DNA of 64,000 nt from Aquila chrysaetos chrysaetos (Eukaryota; Chordata; Aves; Accipitriformes; Accipitridae), in the NCBI RefSeq assembly GCF_900496995.4, contig NC_044009.1, positions 9,270,001-9,334,000 of the forward strand, read 5' to 3'. Shown here piece by piece: positions 12,901 through 26,099 of the stretch (position 1 is its first letter; each line of letters begins with the position of its first letter). A program made the position numbers and the translations under genes. Below the pieces are notes generated by a model, which saw only the letters and a list, made by a program, of their open reading frames with translations, had not been told where the DNA came from and made no database searches.

Positions 12901-14711
12901 ACAGAAACGCCTGTGGGGACGGGGGAGCAGAGTTTGGAGTGGGGGGGAAAGGGCCAGCAGACACCTCACAGACCCCTCCCCGTCCCCTTGTCCTCCCTCC
13001 CAGCTGCTTATTGCAGGCCCAAATTAGGGATGAAAGGTTAACGGGACAAACCTTTATGAAGGCAACAAGCAGCACACTGGCTTTTCCAAAACAGCCACCA
13101 CCACCCCTTGCCCCCAATCCTGTGGCAAACTAAGGTCACCCCAGCCCTTACCTTGGTCTAGATGGGAGAGCTTGCCACATGCATGGAAATGTCCCCATGT
13201 CCCATAAGTTCCAGTCAGGGCCCCTCGCTTTGATACTGTAATTTAGCAACACGAAAACAGTTGCATTCTGAAATTAAGCATACAAGGAGCTCTCCTTAAG
13301 CTGGGGGAATTATTTCCACATCATTTCAAATTTTCTGCTCTATTAATTTCCCTCTGGTCTGTCATTTTCTTCATTTGTCCCAAGGCTCCTGGGGTTCAGC
13401 AGACCCAGCACTAGGCATGACGCTTAGTCCCTTCTCCTTGGGCCAAATCCCGGTGGCTGGGTAGGCATCCAGCTTTCCAGATGCCTGGAGGCTCAGCTAG
13501 GTCCTGGACTTGCACGCCAGTGCTGCCCCAGGGTAATGGATGTTCCTCTAGCTCAGCATCAGCTCCAGTCCTTCAAAAGGAGACCCTGCTCTAGGCACAG
13601 GGACATGAAGCTGCCTCTGTGCCTGCCTGCATCAGGCATCCCCAGCAGTGTGTCCCCTCTCAGCAGGCTCCCACCTTTATCCTAGGCTGGAGGGGGCTGG
13701 GACAGTCTGGGACCGGGTTGCCTGGCCTTTCCACAGGGATGCTGGTAGTGGTGAGGGCTGCTGTAACCTCTTGTCCTCTCCTAATACTACATCTGGTGGC
13801 ATGGAGGGCTGGTGTTGGCACGGGGATGTGGCCTGCAGCGAGCAGTTGTATTCTTGGAGGCCTGCACGTTCAGCTGGGTATAGGGCAGAGCACCCCAAAA
13901 TCACAACCCTTTGCCTCAGCCTCTCCCAGCTCGGGTCCCAGCGCAGTTCAAGGGCACAGCCCCATGCTTCACCCCTCTCTGCCTCGGAGCTCACATGCAC
14001 ATGCTTGCCCGAGACCATGAGCCCTTAAAAATAGGAATCAGTTTGAAAGGGTTTAAGTAACTTCTGTTCTTGCATTGCGTACAAGCTCCAGCCCCTGATA
14101 AGGTTTGCAAGATCTTCTTTGCAATCAAGAGGTGTCTTGGCTTCGCACCTCTGCTTGCATCCTGACCCAGGCTGGTAGACTGCAGCAGCCCAGGACTGCC
14201 CCCTTCTAAACACACAGTGTCACCATCACTGTTTGCTCTGTCAGTGCCTCACCTGCTTTCAAGGGCTTCTTTTTGGGAATAGGGAGGTACCAGCTGCTCT
14301 GCAAATGGCCATAGCACTGAGATTTTGGGGGCTGAAAGCTTTCTGGATGTGGTGCAATCAGAGGATGGTGCTGCAGGGATGTGCATATGGTCTCCTGTTG
14401 GGATGCAGCCCAAAATCATGCTCTTGGAGAACTACATCAGAATTACAAGGTAGGGAAGGTCTTCTGCTGCAGCAGGACAGGTTTGCTACCCTGTGTTGCT
14501 GATCTGGGTGTCCCAGGGAGCTTGTTATTTGTAGTCCACCTGCTTCTTACATATGCTTGATTTACAACCTCAGTTATCCAGCCACTGGGCTAGCCTGGAG
14601 AGGGGTGAGCACTGAGGGGGTTTTTTGGCTGTGTTTGGGTGCAACACTCAAAACCTACAGGAATCCTTCCAAAGGGACCCCACAGAGCCTGAGTCAGAGA
14701 TGATGGCAGTG
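9976..14711. other. intergenic, no gene recognised
   Basis: Several long open frames occur, including a 245-codon one at 12396-13133 on +, but none resembles a known family. They overlap others on both strands and have no splice-bounded domain. The AT-rich stretch at about 13220-13380, with CTGTAATTTAGCAAC and CTATTAATTTCC, is a weak candidate for a conserved regulatory element. Confidence 0.45.
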
Positions 14712-14730
14712 CCCCCCCCCCCCCCCCCCC
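14712..14730 (+). repeat. poly-C run (19 bases)
   Basis: Nineteen consecutive C bases follow 'tgatggcagtg'. Such a tract is a likely site of polymorphism and sequencing or assembly length error. The minus strand is a G-run able to stack. Confidence 0.97.
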
Positions 14731-16129
14731 GACATTTTCATCCTTCTGCCTCACTTCCAAGCTGCAATTCCCAGGCGATCTCAAGTGATAACTTCTGCTA
14801 TTCAACAGCAATTTGTCTTAAAAAGCTACGGCAACACTAACATTGCATTGCCTTTCCATCAATATCCAGCAGCTAAGTGATGGATGCTGGCAGAAGACTG
14901 TGCTTAGCTGCTTCAGCCCTTGTTAACTTATTGTGTAGAAAGTAAAGGAATGTATTTCTGCTGATGTTCCTGTGGGAGCTGGAGAGTGACCAGTTTCAGT
15001 TCTTTTAATTTCAACAAGAGGCTGAATAATACCACATCTTGGTTTGCTCTTCCCTGCAGCCTCTGCTTTATTAGTAAAAAGGTGGCTGGAGAGCAGTGGA
15101 CAGAGGAAGCCCTTTGCCTTTCCATGGGGTACCATCTGTATTGGAGCTGATGGGGGATGATCAGAACATTTAAACGTCTTGCAAAGCTGTTTCCAACGTC
15201 TGCCTTCAGGTGCTGCCCTGCAGCTGGTTTCTTCCAAGTGGTGCTCAGAAGAAAGTGCTTAGAGACCCTCCAGGTGTGCCTACATTCCTTGGGCACTCAG
15301 AGGAGAGTAGTGAAGCAGAGGCAGGTCAGAAGCCCATCCTCATGCTGGTCTTGCCTCCTGCCAAATGAACACAACCCCAGAAGGCTGTTCCTGTAACCCA
15401 TCCTCAGACTGGTCCCATGGCTGGAGCAGAGCACTTCCCACCCAGCATCTGCCACAGCTCATGCTGTTAGTACACGTGCTGGGAGTTTATATGCTGGTAT
15501 GTGGAATAACAATTTCCCAATCCCAAAGGGTTTTTTCTGGTCACCTGAAAGCTGGCGTTATTATTACTTTTTGCCCTTCCTCCCTGATCCATTGTATTCT
15601 GTCAATGCAGAGGGTTAAACCTGGAGCTGTAAAGCTGGTAACAGCCACGCAGAGCTGGTGGAGCAGATGGCCTGTGTGCTCCCGTTCAGCAGCAGGCCAC
15701 CTCCTTACCTGCTTCAGAGTCTCAGCTGAGCTGGGAGGTCCGTGATCCCCCATGCCAGATATTGCAAGTCCTACCTGCCAGCTTGCCTCCTGCTACTAGG
15801 AGCTGGCTGTCCAGCCCTGTCACCTCTGTCTCCTTCCTTATTCCTGAGATCTCAGAGCTGCTCACATTGTCTCCTGGCTCTAGTACTCATACCCTTCCTG
15901 CCCCTCGTGGTTTATTGTGACTCTTGCAGACCTCTCATTTCGGGACTGATGCCCTGCTTGGCTGGACAGCTTGGGCTCTGCCCCTGTGCTACAGGTGAGC
16001 ACTGGAAGCAGGATGGTCTCCAGCGTCAGAGGCTGAATTAATCCCCCTCCTCCCCAGTCTTCACACATTTACTTCCCGATGGTGGTCCCTCATTAGCATC
16101 CCACTGCTGTCCTCCAGCTGCTTTCCCTG
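14731..16129. other. intergenic, no gene recognised
   Basis: No recognisable exon, repeat or RNA gene. Confidence 0.4.
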
Positions 16130-16290
16130 TTTACACCATTTCCAAGACTATGGTAGGACTTTATGAATCATTTATCTTAAGCAGCAATTATCGTACAAAC
16201 AAGTTATTAATACTGTGGCTATCAGCTTGCTCTGAACATCAGAGACAAAGCATAAGGTATAAGCATTGCAGAAGATGGATTGAGAGAAGG
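16130..16290. promoter_or_regulatory. candidate conserved non-coding element
   Basis: An AT-rich island in GC-moderate surroundings holds words typical of developmental enhancers: GAATCATTTATC, GCAATTATCG and GTTATTAATACTGTGG. There is no open frame of note. This is pattern recognition only; conservation cannot be tested here. Confidence 0.3.
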
Positions 16291-16929
16291 ATTGTTTCAA
16301 TTATGTGAGCCCCCATCCTCTCCCCACTCACACAAGCAATTTCAGTGATGCCTGTGGGGTACCTGAGCTGAGCAGCTCTCCAGTGTGAGGCTCAAAGGCA
16401 GAAGGCAGGAAGAGTCTGGCAGGAACAGGGCAGCAATGAATAGGCAAAGTGATCATCCTGCAGCCCAGGGCATGCAGCTGAGCATGATGTCATGCCATAT
16501 ATACTGGAGTTTTTGCAGGGCAGCCCAGGAGAGGGGTCAGCCAGTGGATGCCCCAGAGGCGTGGTGCCAGGCAGCCTCCTCCCAAACACCACCAGTTGCT
16601 TTCTGCAGTGGTAACCGAGCACTGGTGGTAACCTTGGGACCTCGGGAGGCTGCGAGACACCTTCGCCTGGCCAGGCTGAGTGGCTCTTGCAGCACTGCCT
16701 CAGGGAGCAGGGCTCACATACCTGGATGACTGCCTGCAGGGGTAAGGGGTGAGGAGGCTTCAAAAGTTGTTGGACAGGATCTGAGGAGGGCAATGCTCCA
16801 GCATGGTGTATTCCAGGGAAACTTGCAAGAAAGAGAAATGCCAAGCTGTCTGTAAAATGATGCCTTTCTGCAGGAGGGTAAACAACACAAGCCTCAGCAT
16901 CTGGTCAGTGGGGAAAACTTCAAAGCTGA
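16291..16929. other. intergenic, no gene recognised
   Basis: No recognisable exon or repeat. Confidence 0.4.
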
Positions 16930-17035
16930 AAACAAAGCCAATTCAGTCACAGCTGCGAATCCTGCTAGGATAAATCATGTTTGCACAACCTCAATTACTT
17001 CAGTTAATTTACGATATAATATACAAGGTTTCCTG
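16930..17035. promoter_or_regulatory. candidate conserved non-coding element
   Basis: A compact AT-rich block contains AGGATAAATCATG, CTCAATTACTTCAG and TTAATTTACGATATAATA. The homeodomain-like TAAT/ATTA density is higher than in the flanks. There is no coding potential. Inference only. Confidence 0.3.
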
Positions 17036-20000
17036 GTGACAACTGGCACGGCAGCATCGCTCTGCCCCATCCAGCACCCGTCAACCATGACCTGGGGTGA
17101 AGCACAGGAGTGGCCCAAACCATCCCTGGGAGCAGCCAGCACCCTATGGGGGCACCCCAAGTCAGGCTGGTTTGTGCTTTGCTGGGACCACTTGCCAGGG
17201 GATGGACCAGCCTCTGCAACTTGACAGCCTTGACCTGGCCATGCTGGATGAAAAAAGGAGCGCTTCAGTGGATGAAAACATTGCAGGGGCTGGGTTCAAA
17301 CAGGTGAGACAAGCACATGCAATGTGTAGGGGGGAGTGAGGGGCTTTGTGTCACCTTGCAAGGAAGAGATGCAGGGCTGGGAGGGTTGAAGCCCCTGCAG
17401 AAAACGCTGGTGTCGTGTCCAGGTGGAGAAATCAAGCCCACAAGGTTGATGCATGTCGGCTTCTCCCCACCAGCCCTTGGAGAGGAGAAAGATGGATTTT
17501 GGCACTGCTGAGTGCGCACTACCGTGCGAGCAGCCCCTGTGTGCAGGCAGGGCGGCTCTGCCTGCTGGCAGCCGGGCACGTGGCTAATCGAAGCTGAAAG
17601 CATCTCTGGTTGCCCGAGCCATCCCCAGTGCCAGCACGTGCGGCACATGCTGGCCTCTCTCTGCAGCCCCCTCGGGGAGCATCCCCTGCCTTGCAGCCCC
17701 TTGGAGGGACCTCAGCACGGCTGGGCTTGTGGTTTGCAGTTGCGAGAGTCGCAGGAAAGCTTTTTTAGCGACTTCTTCAAAGGCAGCGTGTTTGAGGCTG
17801 GGGTCACAGCGAGGCCATTCCCTGTCGCTTCTCCATGAGCTCTTCCCCCAAACACACAAAGCTGTTTTCAAACGAATTGAAATGAATCACCTCTACTCCA
17901 CAGACAAACTTTTCTCCCCCTCGTTCTCCTTTGAAGATACTCACAACATGTTGGACTTATCAAGACTAATTTTAGAGAAAAACAGAAAAAAAATATGCAA
18001 ACTACAGATTCAGGCCCCTGAAGACTAAAGCACTGTCTAAGAGCTCTTCTAAGGAGTGCAGATGCAATGAGGCTGCCTTATCTCGGAGTCAGTGCTGGAG
18101 TAGAGAGCCACGTAACGAGGGACTATTTCCCATCTGCTGCATAAATCTAAAGTTACTTCAGGCAGAATGAGGAATCAGAAGATACTTCAAAGGCATTTGA
18201 GCTCTGTATCTGTGTCAAACCGCAGCTCTAAGCACTCTGTGTTGCCCTCCTATTAAAGATGAACTTTTGTACTCTGTTAGACATCTTAAAAAGCATAAAA
18301 CATAAGTTCATTTGCTTTTCAAGTACTCCCATGCCCACCCCCTGCTCAGCTCCTTTGCAAAATAGGAGGCTGTTAGGATATTTGTGAACAAACAACTCTG
18401 GTTTTGCTGCAGAGGTTTCATCTTCCCTGTCAACACAGGAGGGCTCGGCTGGGTGCAGCTGCAGTTCTTCAGCCTTGACCAGCACCAAGGGGAAATGTCA
18501 CCACAGTGTCAGTGGCACAATGGGACCAGGCACCTGCTTCCCACACACACGTCCCTGGCATGTTCTGTCCTGAAAATGTTTGTGCCAGAGGAGATGCAGC
18601 TCTGCCCTGCCAGAGACCTCAGGGGGGTTTGCTTGGGAGGAGAGTGAATAAGGCTGACTGTCAAGATAACCCTTTTCCTTGTGGAGTTTGTGGCTTTATC
18701 AGCACTTTTTGTGAAATTGGGTGAAATGTAATGGAGGGTTTTCAGCTGTGAAAGTTAATAACTTCATTTTAAGCTAGCACTAAGACCCATGGCCTAGGGT
18801 CCTCATGGGATGCTGTGGCATCCCCAGGCAGCTCGGTGGCCACGTTACTCTACAGGACTCAATGCATCGGTGCTTTGAGCACTGTGGGAGATGCTGACTG
18901 GGTGGTGGAGAAGGGAGAACAGCACAGGAGGCCCCTGGCTGGAATCAATTTATGGCATTGAAACAAAACAAAAGGCTTTGCTGTTTCCAAAATCCACTGT
19001 GCATTTGCCAGCAGATCAGCTGCCTAGAGTTTGGCCTGTTCTTTACACGGTATTTCTTGACAAGGCTGTAGCACTGCTGCTTTAATGAGCAACAGTCCCA
19101 TTACTGATGGGGCAGCCGGGAGGGAGGATGGCCCCAAAGAGATGTGCGGAGCCAGGAGCTGGGGAGGATGGGAGAGTCAAGGGCCAGGCAAAGCCTTCAA
19201 AACCTCCAGGGTCTGAAGGGAATATTTGTCAGGGGAAGTGGGGAGGAAGGGTATGAGAAGAGAAGGAGAAAGTGTTAGGAAGAAAGAGAAGAAGACATGG
19301 GTAGGGCATTTTACAGAGAGATCAGAGGCGGGGAGCACAGTGGGAGTAATTAGGGTTTTGTGATTCAGGTGTGAGGCAAAAGGAAGGAAGCGTCCATAGG
19401 GGAAGAGGAAACAGAGAACAAGGAGGAATTCAGAGTCTGGCAGCAGTGGGGCAGGAGGGGATTAGTGCAAATGCAGCTAGAGGACCAGCAAAGGAGGACA
19501 CGGGCGTGGTATAGCAGGCTTGCAAATGGTTGCGACAGTGAATTTCTGCACTGTCTTCCTTGGAGAAGGCAAAGTGCCTGGCAAAGTCAGTGGGGATGAG
19601 ATGGGGTGTCGGATAATGCAAACCAGGGGTCACGGACACAGCCAGCCACAGTAGCATCCCTATTGTATTTGGGAGAGCAGAGAGGCTGGGTGGTGATGAG
19701 GTACGGCTGGCAGAAGTGATGGAAATGAGGAGCACAAAAGATATGAGCTTTCAAATTAGGAAAGAAAATAACATTAGCAACTGTCTTAGATGTGTGATTT
19801 CTATTTCTTAGCTGGAGCTGCTGCCCACATGGCTGCACAGAGCCAGAGACGGGGGCAGGATTAGGGCAGATTTGTACAGACCATTGGAGCTGTCCACATT
19901 TGGGAGCCCCTCCTGTGCCACACTTGCACCTTGCCCTGAGCAGCTCAGGGTCCGTGGGCACAGCAGTGACAGGAGATGTCTTCTCCTGTTGCATCCTCCT

Positions 20001-20730
20001 GGCTTGTGTCTCAGTGGGGTGGGCCCTGGCCCCAGGGGAGATCAGGATCCACGTGCTGAAGGAGGTCCTGGAAGGACCTATTTCCAGCCTGGGAGAAGTT
20101 GCCCTGTGCCAGCAGTGACTCAGCTTGGATCGGACCACTCTCATGTGGAGTCCTGCAAACATATTTGCCAGTCCAGGTTGATGCCAATGCTCCCTCAAAG
20201 TTACCCAAAGGGGAGTGGAGGCTGGCTGTGTGTATTTGAAGAACTCCATCAAATCAAATGCAGAAGAAATCAGACCTTCTCTCCTGGCTTGTTAGCAATT
20301 TACAAACCCATCTCAGATTTTCATTATGGGCAGCAAATGAGCAGTTCAGGGAAACAATTTTTCTAGCGAACTCAGGGGATGGATTTGGCCTGGACTGTTG
20401 CCTGCTCATGGCATGTGTTTTCTGCATCCCTTTCCAACTCATGGTGGGGCATCTGAGAAGCTGTAGCTGCCTACCCAACCTGTCTCACATGAAGCAGTGG
20501 TGCAGATCGAGCCCGGGACCAGCATGGAGCCAAGTGGACTCTGCATGGCATGGGAACTGGCAGTGCACACTGCAGGTAGCCCACACAAGCACGACAATCC
20601 ACAGGACAAGGACACCCAGAGCCAGCCCACCACCTTTGGCAGGGCTGTCTTCCAGAAATGCATCCCTTCCCATTTCCAACTCCCAGCCCTTCATCATCCC
20701 ACACCCGGCAGGACTGCACAGATCTCCATC
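17036..20730. other. intergenic, no gene recognised
   Basis: No supported gene. About 19110-19450 is purine-rich on the + strand. A 221-codon minus-strand open frame at 19587-20252 has no recognisable domain and overlaps open frames on the other strand. Around 18060-18300 is moderately AT-rich and may be regulatory. Confidence 0.45.
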
Positions 20731-20734
20731 GCAT

Positions 20735-22300
20735 CCTTCTCACTCTCATCTTCCTGGGCTGAACAGCCCTAATCCATTCACTCTCTCTTTGTATAGCTGT
20801 TCTGTCTCTCCCACTATCCCACGTCTCTCCTTTGGCCCTGTTTCTAGTTGTAAGACCTCATTTTTTGGGGTGCAAAGGCCAGAACTGCCAATGCTGTTCA
20901 ACTCCTGGGAGCTGTACCAAAGTTTCTGTGTTGTTCTCAATACTTTTCTTAATAAATTTGCCTTTCTCTTTGCTGCTGGGCATAGTTTCAAGGTACTATC
21001 AGGGAAGTCCATGTAGCTGCAGGATCCTTTCTGTGTGGTCATTGCTAATTTGGAACCCATTAACATGTACAGCTTGGGTTTCTTTTCTATTTGAATTACT
21101 TCATGTCTTTTGGCAAGGACTATGGGTGCCATTTTATCTCCCAGCCAGTCATCATTTTGACTTTTTTTGCAAGTCTTCATGGTCACTTTCAGATCTGAAC
21201 ATTTTTTAATAGATTTGTACTGCTGCCTCAGCTTTCACCATCTCTTCTGTGTGTTACAAACATGGTAACAAGCCTAGGACTCTGCCTAAATCCCTGGGCT
21301 TCTGACAATGAGGTCTTCCATCATGAAAACTGGACATCTATTCCTAGCTTTTGTTTTCTCTCCTTTAAGCTGGTTATTAGTCCACAGGACTGAACTATGG
21401 CACCTTAGCATCTATAAGAGCCTTTGCTGAGGTACCGTAGGCACAGTCTTTTGAGATCCAAGCACATGAAGTTTACCATATAGTCCTTCTCCATGTCACT
21501 TTTGACCTCTTCAAAGATCTCTCTAAGGTCTGGGAGACCTGACTCCCCTTTATAGAAAATCTCAGGACGCTTTCTTAACAAATTATGCTTATCCAGGTGT
21601 CTATTAAGTCTCACTCACTGTAGCTTGCCCCTATTGCTTGGTGTGGCATTCAGACCCACTGGCCGTATGCTGTCCATATGACCACAGAGATTTTTGTATG
21701 GATTGGTGTCACATCTGTCACTTTCCACACCAATTGGAGGTTACACATTGGAGTTTGTAGCTGATCTGATTCTTCTGGAAGTCTTGTCCGAGTCCCATAT
21801 AGTCCTGGCCATTTGTGACTCTTCAGGCACTCACTTTGCTCTAACACCTCCTCTGACACCTCTCTTTGAAGCAATTTCTCAGGTTTATCCCCTGGAAAAG
21901 CCCTTGTGGTATGGGAACCTCCTTGACCACAGGTGTGCAAAATGCCACTGCAAAGGTTTAATTTTATATTTCTGTGGAGCTAGGTGCTGCTCCTGTCCTC
22001 CTTTAATATATTGCCATCTATGAGAGATGATAGTTTCCTCATGATCTGGCCTCCTAAAGTGGGGGAAAAGTTGCCTTAGCTTTTAAGCTGCTAGCAAGTT
22101 GCTATAAAAAAAATATTTAATCTGATTCATTATGGTTTGGCACTTAATTTGCCAGGGTCTAGGCACATTTCTGTTTTCTACATTTGGACACTACTTTCTT
22201 TTTGTTTCTAAGAAGCTGGTTCACTTTGCAGTTTAACCATAGTAGACTTTTAAAACCTAGCAATGCTCTTGTACAGTGTTTAAAAGAGCATTTCTCCAGC
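20735..22300 (-). repeat. ancient CR1-type LINE, 3' part of ORF2 and tail
   Basis: Read on the minus strand this is an old CR1-clade element. On the + strand as given, the order of landmarks matches the reverse complement of amniote CR1 copies: 'gggctgaacagcccta', 'tgcaaaggccagaactgc', 'ttatctcccagccagtcatc', 'aagagcctttgctgagg', 'aacaaattatgcttatcc', 'acacctcctctgacacctc', and last 'acttaatttgccaggg'. These correspond to the 3' UTR and the reverse transcriptase part of ORF2. Divergence is high and no long reading frame survives, so it predates the neoavian CR1 copies. The far edge near 22300 is uncertain and the element may continue. Confidence 0.7.
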
Positions 22301-24774
22301 TTAATATACACCTGATGGCAATGCAGAAGTTTTACAGATTTTTAAACGTTACTTACATTTTTAGGTTTTTGCAAAGTAGTCCAGTACTGCCCTAAAAGTA
22401 TGGTTTATCATACTGGAAGATAGCAGAGGCAGTTATGGACTAACAAGCGTGACCAAGACCCCAAAATGGATTTACCTCATTTGAGAGGCTTTGCCATTAA
22501 TTTGTTTCACTCCAGGCAAATTATATGTGCCTCTCAAATCAGGCTTAGTGAAGATCTTAGTCACAAACAATTGGTCTCAAACCTCAGAGATCAAGGGTAG
22601 TTGATATCTCTTTTTTCCTCTAATCTAATTTGATTCCCAATAGTCTGTGGCTAATGCGGGCACACAATGCACCAGACAGAGCATTTGCAGCAGAGACAGG
22701 GACGTACAAGGCAGTGTTAAGATCTTACTTACATTATTATCTACAGCTATGGCAGTTGCCAGCAGTGCTGGGAGGATTTGGGGAGTGGGGGAGCACAGAG
22801 ACCTTGGCCTGACGCAACCAGGGTCAAGAGAGGAGATCACAATCTTTTAAATATGGAAAGAGATTATCCGATTTCAGTGACAATTCTGTTAGCACATAAA
22901 ATCTGCATAAACTGCCTGTGACCACGTTGACATGGAAAATTAAGAGATTCATAAACACACAAAGGGGAATGGTTTCCCAAGCAGGGAGAAGGGGACAAAG
23001 AGGCTTGGGATTAGTACCGTAGCAAAGGGTCAAGGCAGGAGTGAACGTGTTGTTGGAAATGCAGGTCTGCATCACGAGTACTCAGGCAGCCAGAATAACA
23101 GCATCCCCCAGAGAAGCTGAAAAGGATGGTCCATCACTGCCTGTGAGCATCTCTTTGTCAGGTCCTGCTGACCACCTGCAGGGCCAGAAACCATTTTTCT
23201 CCTTAATAATTTTTTTTTCCCCATAAATCAGTCTTTTGGTTCTCTTCCCTGCAGGAGCACTGAAACAGCAGGAATAATGTACAGGATAAGACCAGCCAGG
23301 CCTGACACATCTGTCACCATAACCAAGGTCAGAAAGGAAGCTCCCCCAGCCGGAGAGGCAAAGATGCTGTTATTTTCCCTCTGTACTATAGGTTTTGTCC
23401 ACTTTCTGCTAGGATTAGCTGGAATTTTCCCCAGAGAGATTGCCTGTTGTCAGTTCTCTTCCTTGATACCTGTCTAGCATTGCAAAAGTATACTGTCTTT
23501 GCCTTAATATTTTACAAGTCTTGGGAATGTGCAGTGAATGTGCTTTCAGAGCAAACATCTGTGATTACCATGGCTGTGGAGAGCTGGAATTGACTCAACT
23601 GGTTCAGTGTCTCCTTGACCCCCTGGTCCGGGTACATTGTTTTCTTCTAACAGGGTAGTTTTTGATGTAGGAACCTTTGAGGGCAAAGGATGACTTTAGG
23701 GGACCTGGATGAAGCAATCAATCAGGGATGAATAGGTGGACAACAAGACGGGACAAGTCAAAACCAGAGATGGTGTAGGGTGGAGCTGTAGCCAGCATCC
23801 TTAGGGATAGTTTCTGCAGTCCAAGATGTTGAAGGTGTTTAAGGCCTAAAGAAGAGAAAAGTTGCCATAGAAGAAGCTTGAAGTGCAGGACTTGGCCGGG
23901 CACACTGAAATTCCAGCCAACTCCTATCTGCATCCCACATCTTCATTAGACAGCAAAATAAGCACAGAAGACTAGAAAGGATCACCTTGATACAGCTGGG
24001 GAAGCCTTGCCAAGGGAAAAAGATATGGTTAGGGTAATCCGAAGACTCGCTTTGTTTAAAAGGGCCTGCACCAAGCACAGGACAAGACCACGGATTGTGC
24101 TCATGGAGATTGCTGGGAGCCGGGGAGCTCCTGAACCTTTCTCCTCATCCATGGGTATGGTCCAGGCATGGAGCTGCTGTGCTGGGAAGGGTCCCATAGG
24201 GCATTGTGGAGCTGATCTAAAGTAGCTTTGTGCCAGCCACATCCTGCAAAGGCCTCTGTGGAGAAGTCCTGAGAGGGGGCTGAGGCAGGTCCTTGGCACA
24301 TGATGGAAGGGGAAGGATGTGTTGAAATTCAGCACAGCACACCTGAGTGTTCCTTTTTAAATTCTCAATTTAGCAGCACCCACATCCTAGCAAATGATAT
24401 CAAAACCACAGTGAGCAGTTCTGCAAGGAGAATATAGATGGGATGTCGGGGTAAGGAACCATGCATCACCCCTCCCGTAGAGCTTGCCTGTACATCCTGA
24501 ACCACAGGCAATTCAAAGCATGGAGAAATATGGTCAGGTTCGCTTGGATGTCTGCAAACATGACAGCATCCACTAGTACATGAGGGGAAGAAATACTCCA
24601 GCTTTCAAGAAGTGCACGGCAGTGGGTTAGCAGGACTCATCGACTGGGTTCTGGGTCATGAAGACCCACTATCTGTTTGTGACCAGCCACATGCTGATGA
24701 ATTGTGCCCATGGCTTGGCTCTTCTGTAAGTTTGTTGTGTTCACCTCTTCATGGGGAAGGTATTATTTCCTCTG
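22301..24774. other. intergenic, no gene recognised
   Basis: The first few hundred bases are AT-rich and could be a further, unrecognisable part of the old LINE. The rest shows no exon, RNA gene or defined repeat. Confidence 0.4.
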
Positions 24775-25300
24775 AACATTCTGTACCGCATTCAGCTCCA
24801 GGGGCCCCAACACAAGAAGGACATGGGCCTGTTGGAGTGGGTCCAAAGGAGGGCCACAAAGATGATCAGGGGGCTGGAGCACCTCTCCTATGAAGACAGG
24901 CTGAGGGAGTTGGGGTTGTTCAGCCTGGAGAAGAGAAGGCTCCGGGGAGACCTTATTGCAGCCTTCCAGTACCTAAAGGGGGGGCCTACAAGAAAGCTGG
25001 AGAGGGACTTTTTAGAAGGGCATGTAGTGATAGGACGAGGGGTAATGGTTTTAAACTGAAAGAAGGTAGATTTAGATTAGATGTAAGGAAAAAATTCTTC
25101 ACAGTGAGGGTGGTGAGGCACTGGCACAGATTGCCCAGAGAGGTTGTGGATGCCGCATCCCTGGAAGTGTTCAAGGCCAGGTTGGATGGGGCTTTGAGCA
25201 ACCTGGTCTAGTGGAAGGTGTCCCTGTCCACGGCAGGGGGATTGGAACTAGATGATCTTTAAGGTCCCTTCCAACCCAAACCATTCTATGATTCTATGAT
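24775..25300 (+). repeat. CR1 LINE, 5'-truncated, well preserved 3' end
   Basis: A classic avian CR1 copy. The stretch begins near 'ttcagctccaggggcccc' and continues through 'gatgatcagggggctggagc', 'ttcagcctggagaagagaag', 'ttggatggggctttgagcaa' and 'ctagatgatctttaaggtcc'. It ends with two copies of the ATTCTATG-type octamer, the CR1 hallmark terminus. Only the last part of ORF2 and the 3' UTR are present, as expected for 5' truncation during target-primed insertion. Divergence from the remembered consensus is low, so this is the youngest CR1 in the window. The open frame it carries at 24751-25059 is a LINE remnant. Confidence 0.95.
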
Positions 25301-26099
25301 AAATTAATACAAATCCTTAGCAAGTGTCCACTCTCAATAGCAGGCTGTCTCCATGGCTGCCTCCTGTGAGAGCCTCGGCAGGCACAGGACACAGGAGAAG
25401 TCTGGCTCTCCCAGTTCTGGTCGGTGCTGTGCAGGTTGCCGGTAGGACTTGCTGCTGGCCTCACTCACAGCAGGGCATTTCTGAGTAGACACAGCTTTGG
25501 CTGGGGGAGCTGATTGGACTTGAAGCGTGTGGGGCTGTCTGCACCCAGGAGAAGCACTTTGTGCAAGCAGCAAGATGAGGAGGAGTGGGAGAAATACTCC
25601 AGACTTTAAAGAGGATCCAGAGACCAGCTCACTCCAGGGCCTGGCAGCAAGGTGGTTTGGTCCATGTGTCATGGAGCACACAAAAACCTGATGGAGGCTC
25701 TCAGAGGCTATGGGCAGAGAGACTTTCTGGCTCTTCTCAGCCTTGTTCACAGTCACAGCCCAGAGGCAGTGATGGGCCTTGACAGAAGATGTGTCAGCAC
25801 TGTGGCCTTCCTGGTGTTTGCTAGTGCTTGTGTCCCAGCACGAACTGCAGAGCCTGAGGGATGGACATGCAGCCACCAGCCTGGGAGAAGTTGTCCATTG
25901 TGGAATCCATCCTGGACCATCCTGGAGAGGCAAAGCACCTGGGAGGGATGCAGTGGCACAGTAAGGGCTGTCCCTTTGCCCTCTCCGCTCCAAGACACAC
26001 TGCTCAGCCCACTGCAAAATTCCCACTGGATGCCAGCAGCCATGGAGGGGCCAGCACCTGTGTGAGGACCAGCCAGTCTTGTTTGATTACCAGCAGATG
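25301..26099. other. intergenic, no gene recognised
   Basis: Long open frames on both strands (for example 230 codons on the minus strand at 25334-26026) overlap each other and have no recognisable domain. I treat them as chance. Confidence 0.45.

Noticed and set aside
12396-13133. 245-codon + strand open frame
   Set aside because: No recognisable domain, overlaps other frames on both strands, and lies in GC-rich DNA where chance frames are long.
19587-20252. 221-codon minus-strand open frame
   Set aside because: The peptide resembles no family; open frames on the other strand overlap it; no splice or promoter context.
20258-21016. 252-codon + strand open frame
   Set aside because: Its second half is antisense to the old CR1 element; the remainder resembles nothing.
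24751-25059. 102-codon + strand open frame with [18 protein letters not shown]
   Set aside because: This is the well-known CR1 LINE ORF2 tail, not a host gene.
25334-26026. 230-codon minus-strand open frame
   Set aside because: No family resemblance and overlapping frames on the other strand.
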